Positions 57,569 to 64,000 of a DNA stretch of 64,000 nucleotides are shown piece by piece. Numbering within the stretch: position 1 is the stretch's first letter; each line of letters starts with the position of its first letter. This DNA is from Schistosoma haematobium (taxonomy: Eukaryota; Platyhelminthes; Trematoda; Strigeidida; Schistosomatidae): contig NC_067195.1 of assembly GCF_000699445.3 (NCBI RefSeq), positions 11,026,287-11,090,286 of the forward strand, in the 5' to 3' direction. The translations under genes and the position numbers were made by a program. The notes beneath the pieces were generated by a model that saw only the letters and a program-made list of their open reading frames with translations, made no database searches and had not been told where the DNA came from.

Positions 57569-60500
57569 TACCACATTATTCACCCTCTTTTATACTTATA
57601 CAGCGGCTCGTCTTTGGTGGAAATTCGACTGTATCTAAACGTTCTCGAGTCACTGTCCGGTTGAAAATTATATGTTACCACCGAATATGAGTACTGAAGC
57701 AGTTTTTCTGAAACTGCGTGCAACATTCAAACTGGCTGCCTTCAGCGTTCGCACGCTTATGCAGGTCGGACAACAGATAGGGCTGGCTAAGTCTTTGGAA
57801 AGTCTTAATATCGACGTTTGATGTCTATCCGAGACCCGTATTCAAGACTGGTGAAATACTACGGATTCGCTCTCCATCTGTCGCTTCAAAAAGCTTGTTT
57901 TAGGTGCGTATATCCGGGGACCCTGTGGCATCTTCGTCTGGTCTTGCTGGCGTTGGTGTTACACTAAGCGCTAGAGCTGAGGCAGCACTAATCGATTGGA
58001 TCCCCATTAACAGTCGGTTATGTGCTGTTAGAGCAGAGAGTTCCATCAAATTGAGAAGAAATCGGAGTGAGAAACGATGTCTTTTCGTCATCTCTGCCTA
58101 TGCCCCGACAGATTGCAGCCCGGATGCAATCAAGGATGAGTCTTACCACCAGTTATCTATCCTTCTCCAGAAAGTGCGTTCAATAGATATTGTAGTACTA
58201 GCCGGAGACTTGAATGCTCAGGTCGGGCGTCTATGCACAGAAGAGAGTCGTTCAGGGGGCCGATGGGGACTCGTTGGTCGCAGGTCAGAAAACGGGGACC
58301 GTCTACTGCCACTGTGCACAGACCACCTTTTCCTGGCTAGCACTAACTTCCGGCACAGTCATCGCCGATGTGCCACCTGGCGTCCTCCCTCTGCGTCCCA
58401 AGCCTGGACTCATATTGATCACATCGCGATCAGCTACCGCTGGCGTGGTTGTGTACAAGATGCCGCTCCTTTTGGAGTACCTATCTGGACTCTGACCATG
58501 CTTTGGTCTGCGCCAATCTTACCTTACTTTTCAGTGGACAACGAAGTGACCGCCACCAACGGATTGCTGTTAGCAAGCTGGTTGCAACTTCTGTTGCTAG
58601 TAAGTATCGAACCGACCTAGTTTCTAGGCTAGCTACCATTCCACCGAAAAGTATAGATGAGCATTGGTTGCAATTGCATGACGCCATGAAAATGGCGGGT
58701 ACAGTCAGTTGTGGGTTCGCGAAACGTCCCGCTTTTAAGCACTGAGTTTCTTCAGGTTCCTTACAACTCATTGAAGCCCGTCGGTCTACTCCGGGTGACC
58801 GTGAGTTTGACCATAAACGAAGGATGTTACGTAAGGAAATTGGGCGAAGCTTGCGTAAGGACCGAGAAGCCTGGTGGTCGAAGCGTGCTAATGAGCTGAA
58901 AGCAGCAGCTGCATCTGGTAACTACCGGCAGCTCTTCCAACTCATCCGAGTCACTGGCAGCAAGAAGTCCGGTGTGAGTGAAACAATCTGCGAGGATGAT
59001 GGGATGCCAATCACTAACATCCATCGACGTCTTGGACGATGGGAAGAATTTTTCGAAGGGCAGTTCAACTGGCCTGCTGCTCCGGCAACATCGGTCAGAC
59101 TGTCCTGCCCTCCATGGCCGGTGACGACTGATCCACCAAACGAGGAGGAAGTCCGCAAGGAACTCCAACTCTTGAAGCGTTACAAATCACCTGGCCCAGA
59201 TGACTTACCTCCGGCTCTTTTTAAAGATGGTGGTGACTTCCTGACTAAGGAATTGACGACGTTGTTTACAAAGGTCTGGGAACTAGAGAGTGTACCAACG
59301 TCATGGAATGAGTCGATAGTTGTCCCTATCTTTAAAAGGGTTCACGTCGTTCCTATAACAACTATCGGGGGATAAGTCTACTTCCGATTGCGTCCAAACT
59401 TTTGGCTTCCGTCATGCTGCGTAGACTGTTCAAAACCCGAGAAAGATTGACTCGCGAGGAGCAGGCTGGGTTTCGTTCTGGTCGAGGATGTATTGATCAT
59501 ATCTTCACCCTCCGCCAAATGTTAGAACACCACCATACTTATCAAAGGCCAACAATCGTAGTGTTGCTTTACATCAGGGCTGCCTTCGATTCGTTGGATA
59601 GGACTGTTCTCTGGGATCGTCTATTGAAGAAGGGTGTGCCTGAGAAGTTTATTAACATCCTAAAAGCCCTATATACAAATACCTCAGGCAGAGTGAGTGC
59701 ATACAACCACCTCTCTCCATTGTTCCATTCGAGCAGTGGGGTTAGGCAGGGTTGCCCAATCTCACCATTCCTCTTCAACTTTGCCATCGATGACATTCTG
59801 GAAACAGCTCTGATAAATGTAAGTAATGGTGGTGTGGATCTGTTGCCTGGAGAAAGACTTCTCGACCTTGAGTATGCGGACGATATTGTCTTACTGTGCG
59901 ATAATGCCCAAGGCATGCAATCCGCACTTAATCAGTTGGCAATCAGTATCCATAGGTATGGTATGTGCTTTGCACCTTCGAAGTGCAAAGTACTTCTACA
60001 AGACTGGCAGGATTTCAATCCTGTACTCACTCTGCATGGTTAGCAGATAGAAGTAGTCGAGAAGTTCGTGTATCTAGGTAGCTGCATAAGTGCTGGTGGT
60101 GGCGTAAGTGATGAGATCAATGCACGTATAGTGAAAGCCAGAGACGCTTATGCCAATCCGGGCCATCTTTCGAGCCTTCGTGATGTTAGTCTGGCTGTAA
60201 AAGGTCGGATCTACAACGCGTCGGTGAGAGCAGTTTTGCTCTATGCTTGTGAAACCTGGCCTCTCCGAGTTGAGGACGTTAGACGACTCCGTGTTCGATC
60301 ATCGCTGTCTCCGAAGGATTGCTGACATTCAGTGGCGACACCATGTTAGTAATGCAGAGGTTCAGCATCGTGTGTTCTGGTACAGAGATGATAATGCAAT
60401 CGATGTCACCATCTTGAAACACCGACTTCGGTGGCTTGGACATGTTCTACGAATGTCGTCCCAGAGAATTCTACGTCGTGCATTATTTGCCGACTCTGGG

Positions 60501-62790
60501 ACTGGTTGGAAGAAGCGGAGAGGTGGTCAGTGCATGACATGGTGTTGTGGCATGAAAGAAAGCTGCAAAGGGCTGGCTTCTGTTGGTCCTTTACGACTCC
60601 CTGGTTGGGGTCTGAGAGATGGTGCTACACAGTGGCTAGAGACGTTATGAGATATGGCTCAGATTAGAAGCCAGTGGCGATCCTGCTGTAACCTTCTTTT
60701 ACTTTCTTCATAAAAAGTGGTTGTGTCTCCCTTACCTGAAAGATTTCTTCTGATTGTACCTTTCCGTTTCCTCATTTCTACCATACTACCTTACACCAAT
60801 CTCTTCGTTATTGTTCTCTTTTTCTCTTGCGCTCCTTAGTTTTTTTTTATTTCTCTTCGAATTCTCATTGTTTTGTGTGGTGCATATATATTGGCGCTCT
60901 CTTGTACCAATATTCATGTGTTCAAATAAATAAATAATACTCCACACCATTTATTACTAGACTCCTATTAAAAGATTACGCTGTTACATGGAGCCATGAA
61001 AGACGTTAGTCGTGTTAATGATGTATTATGAAAATAGTTATCGATAGTCATTTGAAATCTTTCAAACAGCAGAAAGTGAGCGAAAGAAGCTTCCCTACTC
61101 TTCAACTGGTTTCACCATACAACACCAGGTGTTTTCTATACCATTCAAAGGTCAGTCAGTCAGCAACAACGTGGAACTTCATACGTACGTATATCAGTTC
61201 AAGTTGCCATACCACATTAGCACACAGACACAATTCTCGATTCAAATCCCATAGTGGTAAAGGTAGTAAAAGCATAAGCAATAATCGGAAAGATTAGGGT
61301 TTGAAGATGTTATAATCTAGTGAAATAAATCTGGGGAGAGAAAAAAAAGAGACAAGGAGGAATAAGGAGATCAAAATTTGGGAGAACACAAAGAGTGTAT
61401 GCACCTGCGCCATTGCAAACGATTTTGAGTCATGTCATTCAAGGTCTCTAATAATCGGTTGCTATCGTCTTGCGGATCCCAACCAGGTAGTCTACACCTG
61501 GTTTAGTCCACTTGTCAGTGACTTCATGGATTTGTGCCATGTTTTGGTCTGGCCGCCCCTAGCTCTCTTCCAATCTACTCCTACACCATAAAACATAGCA
61601 TGTCGGGGGCAGTCTGTGGTTATGCATACGTAACACGTGTCTCAACTGATGAAGTTTCACCACTTCATCAATCGATTTTCCATCCTTACCTAGTACCCGT
61701 TTCCTAACAACCGCGTTACTTACTCCATGGTCCCAGGATATACGAGCAATGTTTCGAAGGCACCTATGATCAAATACTAGTAACCTACGAATATCCTCTA
61801 CCCTTACCGGCCATGTTCCACAGCCATAAAGTAGGACAGAACGAAATGCTGCTCAATAAACCCGTCCTTTATTTGGTAGACGGATATCCGAAAGGAAATA
61901 AAGTCTTTACAAGTCCAATTGCCAGACATCTCGATAGTGGACATGAAGTGAATGTAAATGATGCACTCAAAATAATCAACACACGAAAAGCATCAGTCTT
62001 ATTCAGTTTTTCGGACACAATCGCTATCTAACGTTCCCGACCTGACCTAGGTATAGAGAAGGAAAGTCTAACTAGCCATTTCCTGCCATGGTGGTTGGAT
62101 ATTTGTCCAATAACCTGTTAATTTTAACCTTTTTTTCAATCTTGTCCCCAACCTTTTTATCGTCTTGTTATTCTTGCGTCTTTTTTTTATATTCATCTCT
62201 TACACAATCTGGTTGGTGTTCACATATTTATTTTATCATGTTGAGTGATTACCTAATCACCTATTAATTTCATAGCCTTTACATAATTATTACTTCTCAA
62301 CATATAAATACACATCAATCTTAACTAGGTTTATCCATACCCTTTGTAACCTTATTCTTCTGATTATGATTTTCATTACGTTTTGAGTAATTATCTAAAT
62401 TTCATAAACTAAAGTATGCTAAACATTTATTAATTGTATTTAGATTAGTTATTGTAATTTTAAGTTGCATGCAGCCGATGAGAAATGAAATATAATGAAC
62501 TCATTTTATTTAACAAACCTTCTTCTTGCTGTTTACATTTATCAAGGGATATGGTTGTATGAAATTTTTGAAAAAACGTCTCATACCTAAATATTTACCT
62601 AATGTTGAAAACTAACTACATAACAAGAATAAAATTCGACTCACTTTAATTCAATTTCTTCACGACCATTTAAACTTTTACGATAGGATGTAATCAACTT
62701 TAACACACCATCAATAAAACTATTCATAGTGATTTGAATTTCTCCATTTTCCACCCTTAAAACTTTTGAATAACCCATTATCTCGAATTC
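42077..62790 (-). CDS. SSX2IP: SSX2IP/ADIP (Msd1) homologue, six exons found, partial
   Basis: Exons in gene order: 62790-62645, 62586-62519, 54722-54554, 46209-45766, 43586-43079, 42204-42077. Junctions are GT-AG. Phases agree between exons 1 and 2 and from exon 3 to exon 6; exons 2 and 3 do not fit, so a small exon is probably missing between them. About 485 residues are covered; human SSX2IP has about 614. ADIP-domain features in order: [19 protein letters not shown] (human IVAVLNCMNELLVLQRK), long coiled coil, [20 protein letters not shown] (human KEREYNKLKERLHQLV), [19 protein letters not shown] (human YEYRQKQILMENAELKKVL), then an acidic stretch and [15 protein letters not shown] (human DLSCETVREQLTNSI). 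The protein works at centrosomes, ciliary bases and adherens junctions in animals. The N- and C-termini were not found. The introns hold nearly all retroelements of 46-62 kb. Confidence 0.82.
42745..42915 (+). repeat. SINE copy 5, partial, in SSX2IP intron 5
   Basis: GGATGCGCACTC, GAGGAGTCCCATGCTAGGAT, GAAACGGTCGTTCAGTGC and the SINE tail. The hammerhead core starts CCGAGGA, losing the invariant T, so it is probably inactive. Confidence 0.78.
43079..43586 (-). CDS. SSX2IP: SSX2IP exon 5
   Basis: Acceptor CTTTTACTTATAG, donor TTAG/GTTCGT; 508 nt, phase 0 to phase 1. Starts [20 protein letters not shown] (coiled coil), continues through [12 protein letters not shown] to an acidic insert ([18 protein letters not shown]) and ends with [20 protein letters not shown], aligned to the human segment before the C-terminal coiled coil. 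It is the best-conserved exon. Confidence 0.85.
43676..43790 (-). repeat. SINE copy 6, partial, in SSX2IP intron 4
   Basis: Minus strand carries CTGAGGA, GTCT/GGAC, GAAA, ACGGCCGT and GTCCAGTGC (43774-43729). Core complete, but stem I on the 5' side is ATACTA, pairing poorly with CAGTGC. Confidence 0.78.
43846..44330 (+). repeat. Short RTE-tailed element, copy 2 (complete)
   Basis: About 485 bp, non-coding. Starts CCCCCAAATGCCCTGGTACG, ends GTGTGGCGCATATGTATTTG, TTTGTACCATTATGTATGTG and TTGAAATAAATAAATAAAT. The last about 70 bp equal the 3' end of RTE family 2 (60.87-60.94 kb); the first 400 bp do not match any RTE coding region. This is the pattern of a non-autonomous element moved by RTE proteins. 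Confidence 0.82.
44331..45004. other. No gene recognised
   Basis: Intronic sequence of the SSX2IP gene with no recognisable motif. Confidence 0.4.
45005..45330 (+). repeat. tRNA-derived SINE copy 7, in SSX2IP intron 4
   Basis: A box AGTGGTCTAGAGGTTGAGCG, B box GGGTTCGAACCCC, then a hammerhead-like core starting CTAAGGA (45196-45243), which lacks the invariant G, and the tail TCATGATCTCAATC, AATCTCCACAACCC. Confidence 0.85.
45480..45535 (+). repeat. Sm-alpha-type hammerhead remnant
   Basis: ACGTCCACTTGTCC, AACGAAACGCGTACC and TTGGATTTCATCC resemble the Sm-alpha core and its 3' stem, but the CTGACGAG half is deleted. Confidence 0.6.
45766..46209 (-). CDS. SSX2IP: SSX2IP exon 4
   Basis: Acceptor TTTGTTTATAG at 46210. 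148 codons: [20 protein letters not shown] and [20 protein letters not shown] form a coiled coil matching the end of the ADIP domain, followed by a Ser-rich linker. The donor is a guess (GGG/GTTTGA) because it keeps phase 0 for exon 5 just before an in-frame stop. The SR2-like RTE begins only about 110 bp upstream of the acceptor. Confidence 0.78.
46325..49233 (+). mobile_element. SR2-like RTE element
   Basis: Has the RTE-type 5' leader (GCCGGTCCCAAGCCCGGGTA and GGGGTCGGCAATCTCATCCC), a broken endonuclease-RT frame and the typical C-terminal block [16 protein letters not shown], then ends at a TA repeat. Schistosome SR2 and the BovB-like RTE group share these features. It sits in SSX2IP intron 3, antisense to the gene. 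No target duplication was delimited. Confidence 0.83.
46484..49223 (+). pseudogene. SR2-like RTE endonuclease-RT, broken
   Basis: Endonuclease part (46.5-47.15 kb) keeps [16 protein letters not shown] and [19 protein letters not shown] with the SDHHLV end; the GDFNAK block is deleted. Linker open to 47417. RT pieces: [33 protein letters not shown], motif A as [12 protein letters not shown] (AFD lost), motif C as [10 protein letters not shown] (48.45 kb). C-terminal piece to 49223. At least five frame changes and several stops; no activity expected. Confidence 0.83.
49234..49292. repeat. (AT)n at the SR2-like 3' end
   Basis: 59 bp of alternating AT exactly between the RTE 3' end and the next short RTE-tailed element. 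Confidence 0.95.
49293..49800 (+). repeat. Short RTE-tailed element, copy 3
   Basis: Same family as 43846-44330; includes a GGTTGGTGGATACGGAGGGT block absent from copy 2 but present in copy 1. Ends GTAGCGCATATGG, TATACCAATATTTATATG, TTCAAATAATAATAAC. Its 5' end abuts the AT repeat. Confidence 0.82.
49801..50360. other. No gene recognised
   Basis: Intronic, AT-rich, between two retroelements. Confidence 0.4.
50569..52140 (-). pseudogene. RTE copy B reverse transcriptase and C-terminus
   Basis: 309-codon frame 52086-51157 whose translation equals that of copy A, including motif [10 protein letters not shown] and motif [14 protein letters not shown] at 51157 and TAA at 52140 are shared with copy A. 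The C-terminal 103-codon frame (50880-50569) carries [20 protein letters not shown] and [20 protein letters not shown], the family-1 end that copy A has lost. Dead as a single protein. Confidence 0.87.
53072..53953 (-). pseudogene. RTE copy B leader and endonuclease
   Basis: Open for 293 codons: a Ser/Pro-rich leader ([16 protein letters not shown]), then the endonuclease start [41 protein letters not shown]. The frame ends at DIVLVG because a run of five G in copy A is four G here, just before GDFNAQ. Conversely copy B is in frame near 53805, where copy A lacks one C. Confidence 0.86.
54554..54722 (-). CDS. SSX2IP: SSX2IP exon 3
   Basis: Acceptor TAATTAG (or, 16 nt further, GTACAG), donor AATGAA/GTAAGC, phase 0 at its end. 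Encodes a coiled coil: [51 protein letters not shown]. It corresponds to the middle of the ADIP domain. Phase does not fit exon 2 directly. Confidence 0.75.
55040..55440 (+). repeat. Dispersed repeat family D, copy 3
   Basis: Matches the reverse complement of 12740-13110: GTTATAAC, TTATTGATCGGACCAAAGAC, CTGATTGGCCCCGCTTCCCT, AGTCTCAGCCTC, TATTTCAAACATACTTTG. Starts near TGTCACACAC, compatible with an LTR start. Confidence 0.55.
55441..56865. other. No gene recognised
   Basis: Intronic AT-rich sequence of the SSX2IP gene. The missing exon between exons 2 and 3 could lie here, but no candidate stands out. Confidence 0.35.
56870..57285 (+). repeat. Short RTE-tailed element, copy 4 (tail missing)
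   Basis: CCCCCAAATGCCCTGGTATG to CAGTATCACAGCCCACACAC, very close to copy 2. The 3' tail is absent; sequence continues toward an ATT microsatellite. Confidence 0.8.
57349..57569. repeat. (ATT)n microsatellite, 220 bp
   Basis: ATT triplets with scattered GTT and ATC variants; frames in all phases are trivially open (poly-Ile, poly-Tyr, poly-Leu) and not coding. Confidence 0.96.
57733..58620 (+). pseudogene. RTE family-2 endonuclease
   Basis: [15 protein letters not shown] begins the domain; a TGA interrupts the [13 protein letters not shown] segment. 57904-58620 is open: [50 protein letters not shown] and [14 protein letters not shown] frameshift near 58480 separates the final [12 protein letters not shown] (readable at 58449-58745). 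Catalytic residues are mostly kept, but no single frame spans the domain. Confidence 0.85.
58824..60660 (+). pseudogene. RTE family-2 RT and C-terminus
   Basis: 58824-59375: linker and RT start ([29 protein letters not shown]). A frameshift near 59345 disrupts [13 protein letters not shown]. 59402-60043: [20 protein letters not shown], motif [16 protein letters not shown] (first Asp replaced by Ile-Arg neighbours), motif [16 protein letters not shown] intact, motif [15 protein letters not shown] intact. TAG at 60041. 60068-60325 and 60243-60650: [20 protein letters not shown] and [14 protein letters not shown], the C-terminal region. It is less decayed than the SR2-like copy but non-functional. 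Confidence 0.86.
61140..61885 (-). repeat. RTE family-1 3' fragment
   Basis: Minus-strand 3' end of family 1: plus text AAGGTCAGTCAGTCAGCAAC (tail), TTGCCATACCACATTAGCAC, TGGTCTGGCCGCCCCTAGCT, AACACGTGTCTCAACTGATG, all parallel to 50.36-51.11 kb. 5' truncated. Confidence 0.85.
61888..62100 (+). pseudogene. Penelope-like C-terminal fragment
   Basis: Reads [20 protein letters not shown], matching SSILAHLIDSDHAVDKSKSF at the end of the intact Penelope-like protein (15.77 kb). No upstream RT. It directly abuts the RTE fragment to its left, so that element may have inserted into or beside it. Confidence 0.65.
62101..62518. other. T-rich sequence, SSX2IP intron 2
   Basis: Pyrimidine-rich on the plus strand with TTTTTATCG-like runs, similar in character to the 3' region of the intact Penelope-like element; may be its 3' untranslated remnant. 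Confidence 0.4.
62519..62586 (-). CDS. SSX2IP: SSX2IP exon 2
   Basis: Acceptor TATTTAG, donor GAAG/GTTTGT; 68 nt, completes a Lys codon with exon 1 and encodes [20 protein letters not shown]. Corresponds to the human LKLGSDMDHLQSCYSKLKE region. Confidence 0.75.
62645..62790 (-). CDS. SSX2IP: SSX2IP exon 1 of those found
   Basis: Acceptor TTTTATCTAG, donor TTAAA/GTGAGT. Encodes [20 protein letters not shown] and [20 protein letters not shown], the start of the ADIP domain. The 58-bp intron to exon 2 is schistosome-like. The true first exon should lie to the right, possibly outside the window. Confidence 0.8.
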
Positions 62791-63515
62791 CTAGATAAAA
62801 TACGTTTAAAAAATAAATAAATAAATAAATAAAATAAACGACGAACTAGTAAACTTAAAAGAAAATGTTTATGTGAAGTAATCAAAAGATGGCTGACATA
62901 ACGAAAGGTAATATAAGATATAATTTATTGGGGAATTAATTCCCTTAAAAAGATAGTATAAAAATCAAATATTCGCAATATTTAAATTTACAATTAACCT
63001 TGCTAAAAAGCTTGGTGCAACTAACAAGCTAATTGGTTTTATTTGACCTAACTCATTTCACGAAGTACACGTTTGTGTTTGGCTTCAAGACCACACTCAA
63101 ATTTTGAGGGCTAGTGAAACTACCATAATGCCTAAATCGAAGTAGATGGAGTGTGATTTGAAAATGTGACTCAACTATTGGATTATAGGTATTTTAGCCG
63201 ACAATTTATTTCATAACTAAGAAGTATTTCCAAACAAAAAAAGTACATAGAAGTAAGATTTTAAAATAGGATTTCAGCCCTGTTAAAAAGCACAAAAACC
63301 AAACGAATAGTTCCCTAAGCAGCAACTATGTAGTGGGAAAGCTGTGATGTTAAAAATTTAGGCATATGATTCACAGCTTGTGATACAAGAACATTTAATA
63401 ACTTGGATTACTCATAAACTAAAATATACAATACAAAAAAGTATTACAAGCGCATCCTCATAAAGACAACCTTAAGTTATCCAGGAACAACTTATCAGTT
63501 ACTACTGCCAAAATC
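62791..63515. other. No gene recognised; AAAT microsatellite
   Basis: 62808-62834 is an AAAT run. The rest is AT-rich; no upstream SSX2IP exon was recognised. Confidence 0.4.
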
Positions 63516-63519
63516 ATGT

Positions 63520-63612
63520 AGAAAGAAACTATACATACTAGGATGAAACGGCCATCCAGTACTTGCAGGTTTTCGATGGTGGTCTAACATTGATCGGTTC
63601 GTGATTTCAATA
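63520..63612 (+). repeat. SINE copy 8, 3' fragment
   Basis: TACTAGGATGAAACGGCCAT, CCAGTACTTGCAGG, TTTTCGATGGTGGTCTAACA; the ribozyme half with CTGAGGA is missing. Confidence 0.75.
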
Positions 63613-63694
63613 TACACTTTAGATTTTGCTTAGAATATTTCTCAGTAATTTATTGCTTTTATTTCCTATATTTTATCGTAATGTTTATTCGTAG

Positions 63695-63980
63695 TGTAGT
63701 ACACTGTTCAACTAGTAAGCTCAGCCAGTCATATGCAACGTAAGACCTCATACATATGTACATTGGTTCAAGTTGCCATACCATATTAATACAGTGAGAT
63801 AAAATTATCTCAAGACAGAATCCAAAGAAGTAGAGGTAGTAACAGTGTCAGTGGTAGTATAAGGCCAGGGATAGAGAGATTTCAGAACCCAGGTTTTATG
63901 GGGAGACAAAAAGTTCATGGACAAGAGCTATGGCAAACCATCCTGAGTCATGACACTCAGTCTCTAATTAACTAGTAAAT
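63695..63980 (-). repeat. RTE family-1 3' terminal fragment
   Basis: AGCCAGTCATATGCAACGTA (degraded TGAC tail), TTGGTTCAAGTTGCCATACC, ATTAATACAGTGAGA follow the order of 50.37-50.48 kb; more diverged than the 61-kb copy. Confidence 0.72.
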
Positions 63981-64000
63981 TATGTTGAATCATGCATAAA

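Larger units (their letters stand above)
57590..60945 (+). mobile_element. RTE family-2 element (SR3/Perere-3-like)
   Basis: Endonuclease at 57.7-58.5 kb, linker to 59.1, RT 59.15-60.05, C-terminal block to 60.67, then a 3' untranslated region with GTGTGGTGCATATATATTGG and tail TTCAAATAAATAAATAAT at 60.94 kb. The name is from memory of schistosome RTE families and is not verified. Sits antisense in SSX2IP intron 2. Confidence 0.85.

Noticed and set aside
57073..57690. Long frames rich in Ile, Leu or Tyr
   Set aside because: They are translations of the ATT microsatellite.
1..64000. CRISPR arrays, bacterial operons, riboswitches, plasmid origins
   Set aside because: No regularly spaced repeats or prokaryotic signals; all repeats are eukaryotic retroelements, SINEs or microsatellites.

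Overview
The window looks like nuclear DNA of a blood fluke (Schistosoma or a very close relative). It is AT-rich and has no bacterial-style gene packing. It is loaded with CR1-like and RTE-like non-LTR retrotransposons, a Penelope-like element, tRNA-derived SINEs carrying hammerhead ribozyme cores and degenerate Sm-alpha-type ribozyme repeats. The host exons are small and include a 35-nt intron. The species call rests on recognised repeat families, not on a search.

Two host genes can be pieced together, although neither forms a long open frame. (1) 20992-22247 (+) is a three-exon, 76-residue homologue of heat shock factor binding protein 1 (HSBP1). Its second intron has every mark of a minor-spliceosome (U12) AT-AC intron: ATATCCTT donor, TTCCTTAAC branch site, AC acceptor. 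(2) 62790-42077 (-) holds at least six exons of an SSX2IP/ADIP (Msd1) centrosomal coiled-coil protein, spread over 20.7 kb because its introns are filled with retroelements.

Layout. 0-4.1 kb: fragments of CR1-type elements on the minus strand. 4.2-9.3 kb: a nearly complete CR1-like element (+) with broken ORF1, a long ORF2 and a damaged 3' part. 10.7-19.0 kb: older minus-strand CR1 pieces; one ORF1 is split by a 4.65-kb Penelope-like element with an open RT/GIY-YIG frame, inverted terminal repeats and a 13-bp target duplication. 19.2-22.3 kb: a SINE, then HSBP1. 22.3-28.4 kb: mostly unrecognised AT-rich DNA, a Ty3/Gypsy pol remnant and short repeats. 28.4-33.1 kb: a short RTE-tailed element, RTE copy A (+) and a SINE with a perfect hammerhead. 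33.1-42 kb: unassigned DNA with repeats, RTE fragments, a SINE and a 62-bp perfect hairpin. 42-62.8 kb: the SSX2IP gene with an SR2-like RTE, short RTE-tailed elements, RTE copy B (-) and an RTE family-2 element in its introns. 62.8-64 kb: RTE and SINE remnants.

How the parts relate. Two RTE families can be told apart by their 3' tails: family 1 ends in TGAC repeats, family 2 in AAAT repeats. Copy A is a chimera: its 5' 3.17 kb matches copy B (family 1) and its 3' part matches the family-2 fragment at 38.6 kb. Several short elements carry a family-2 tail, as expected for parasites of the family-2 machinery. Almost all retroelement proteins here are broken; the Penelope frame is the only one that looks intact.
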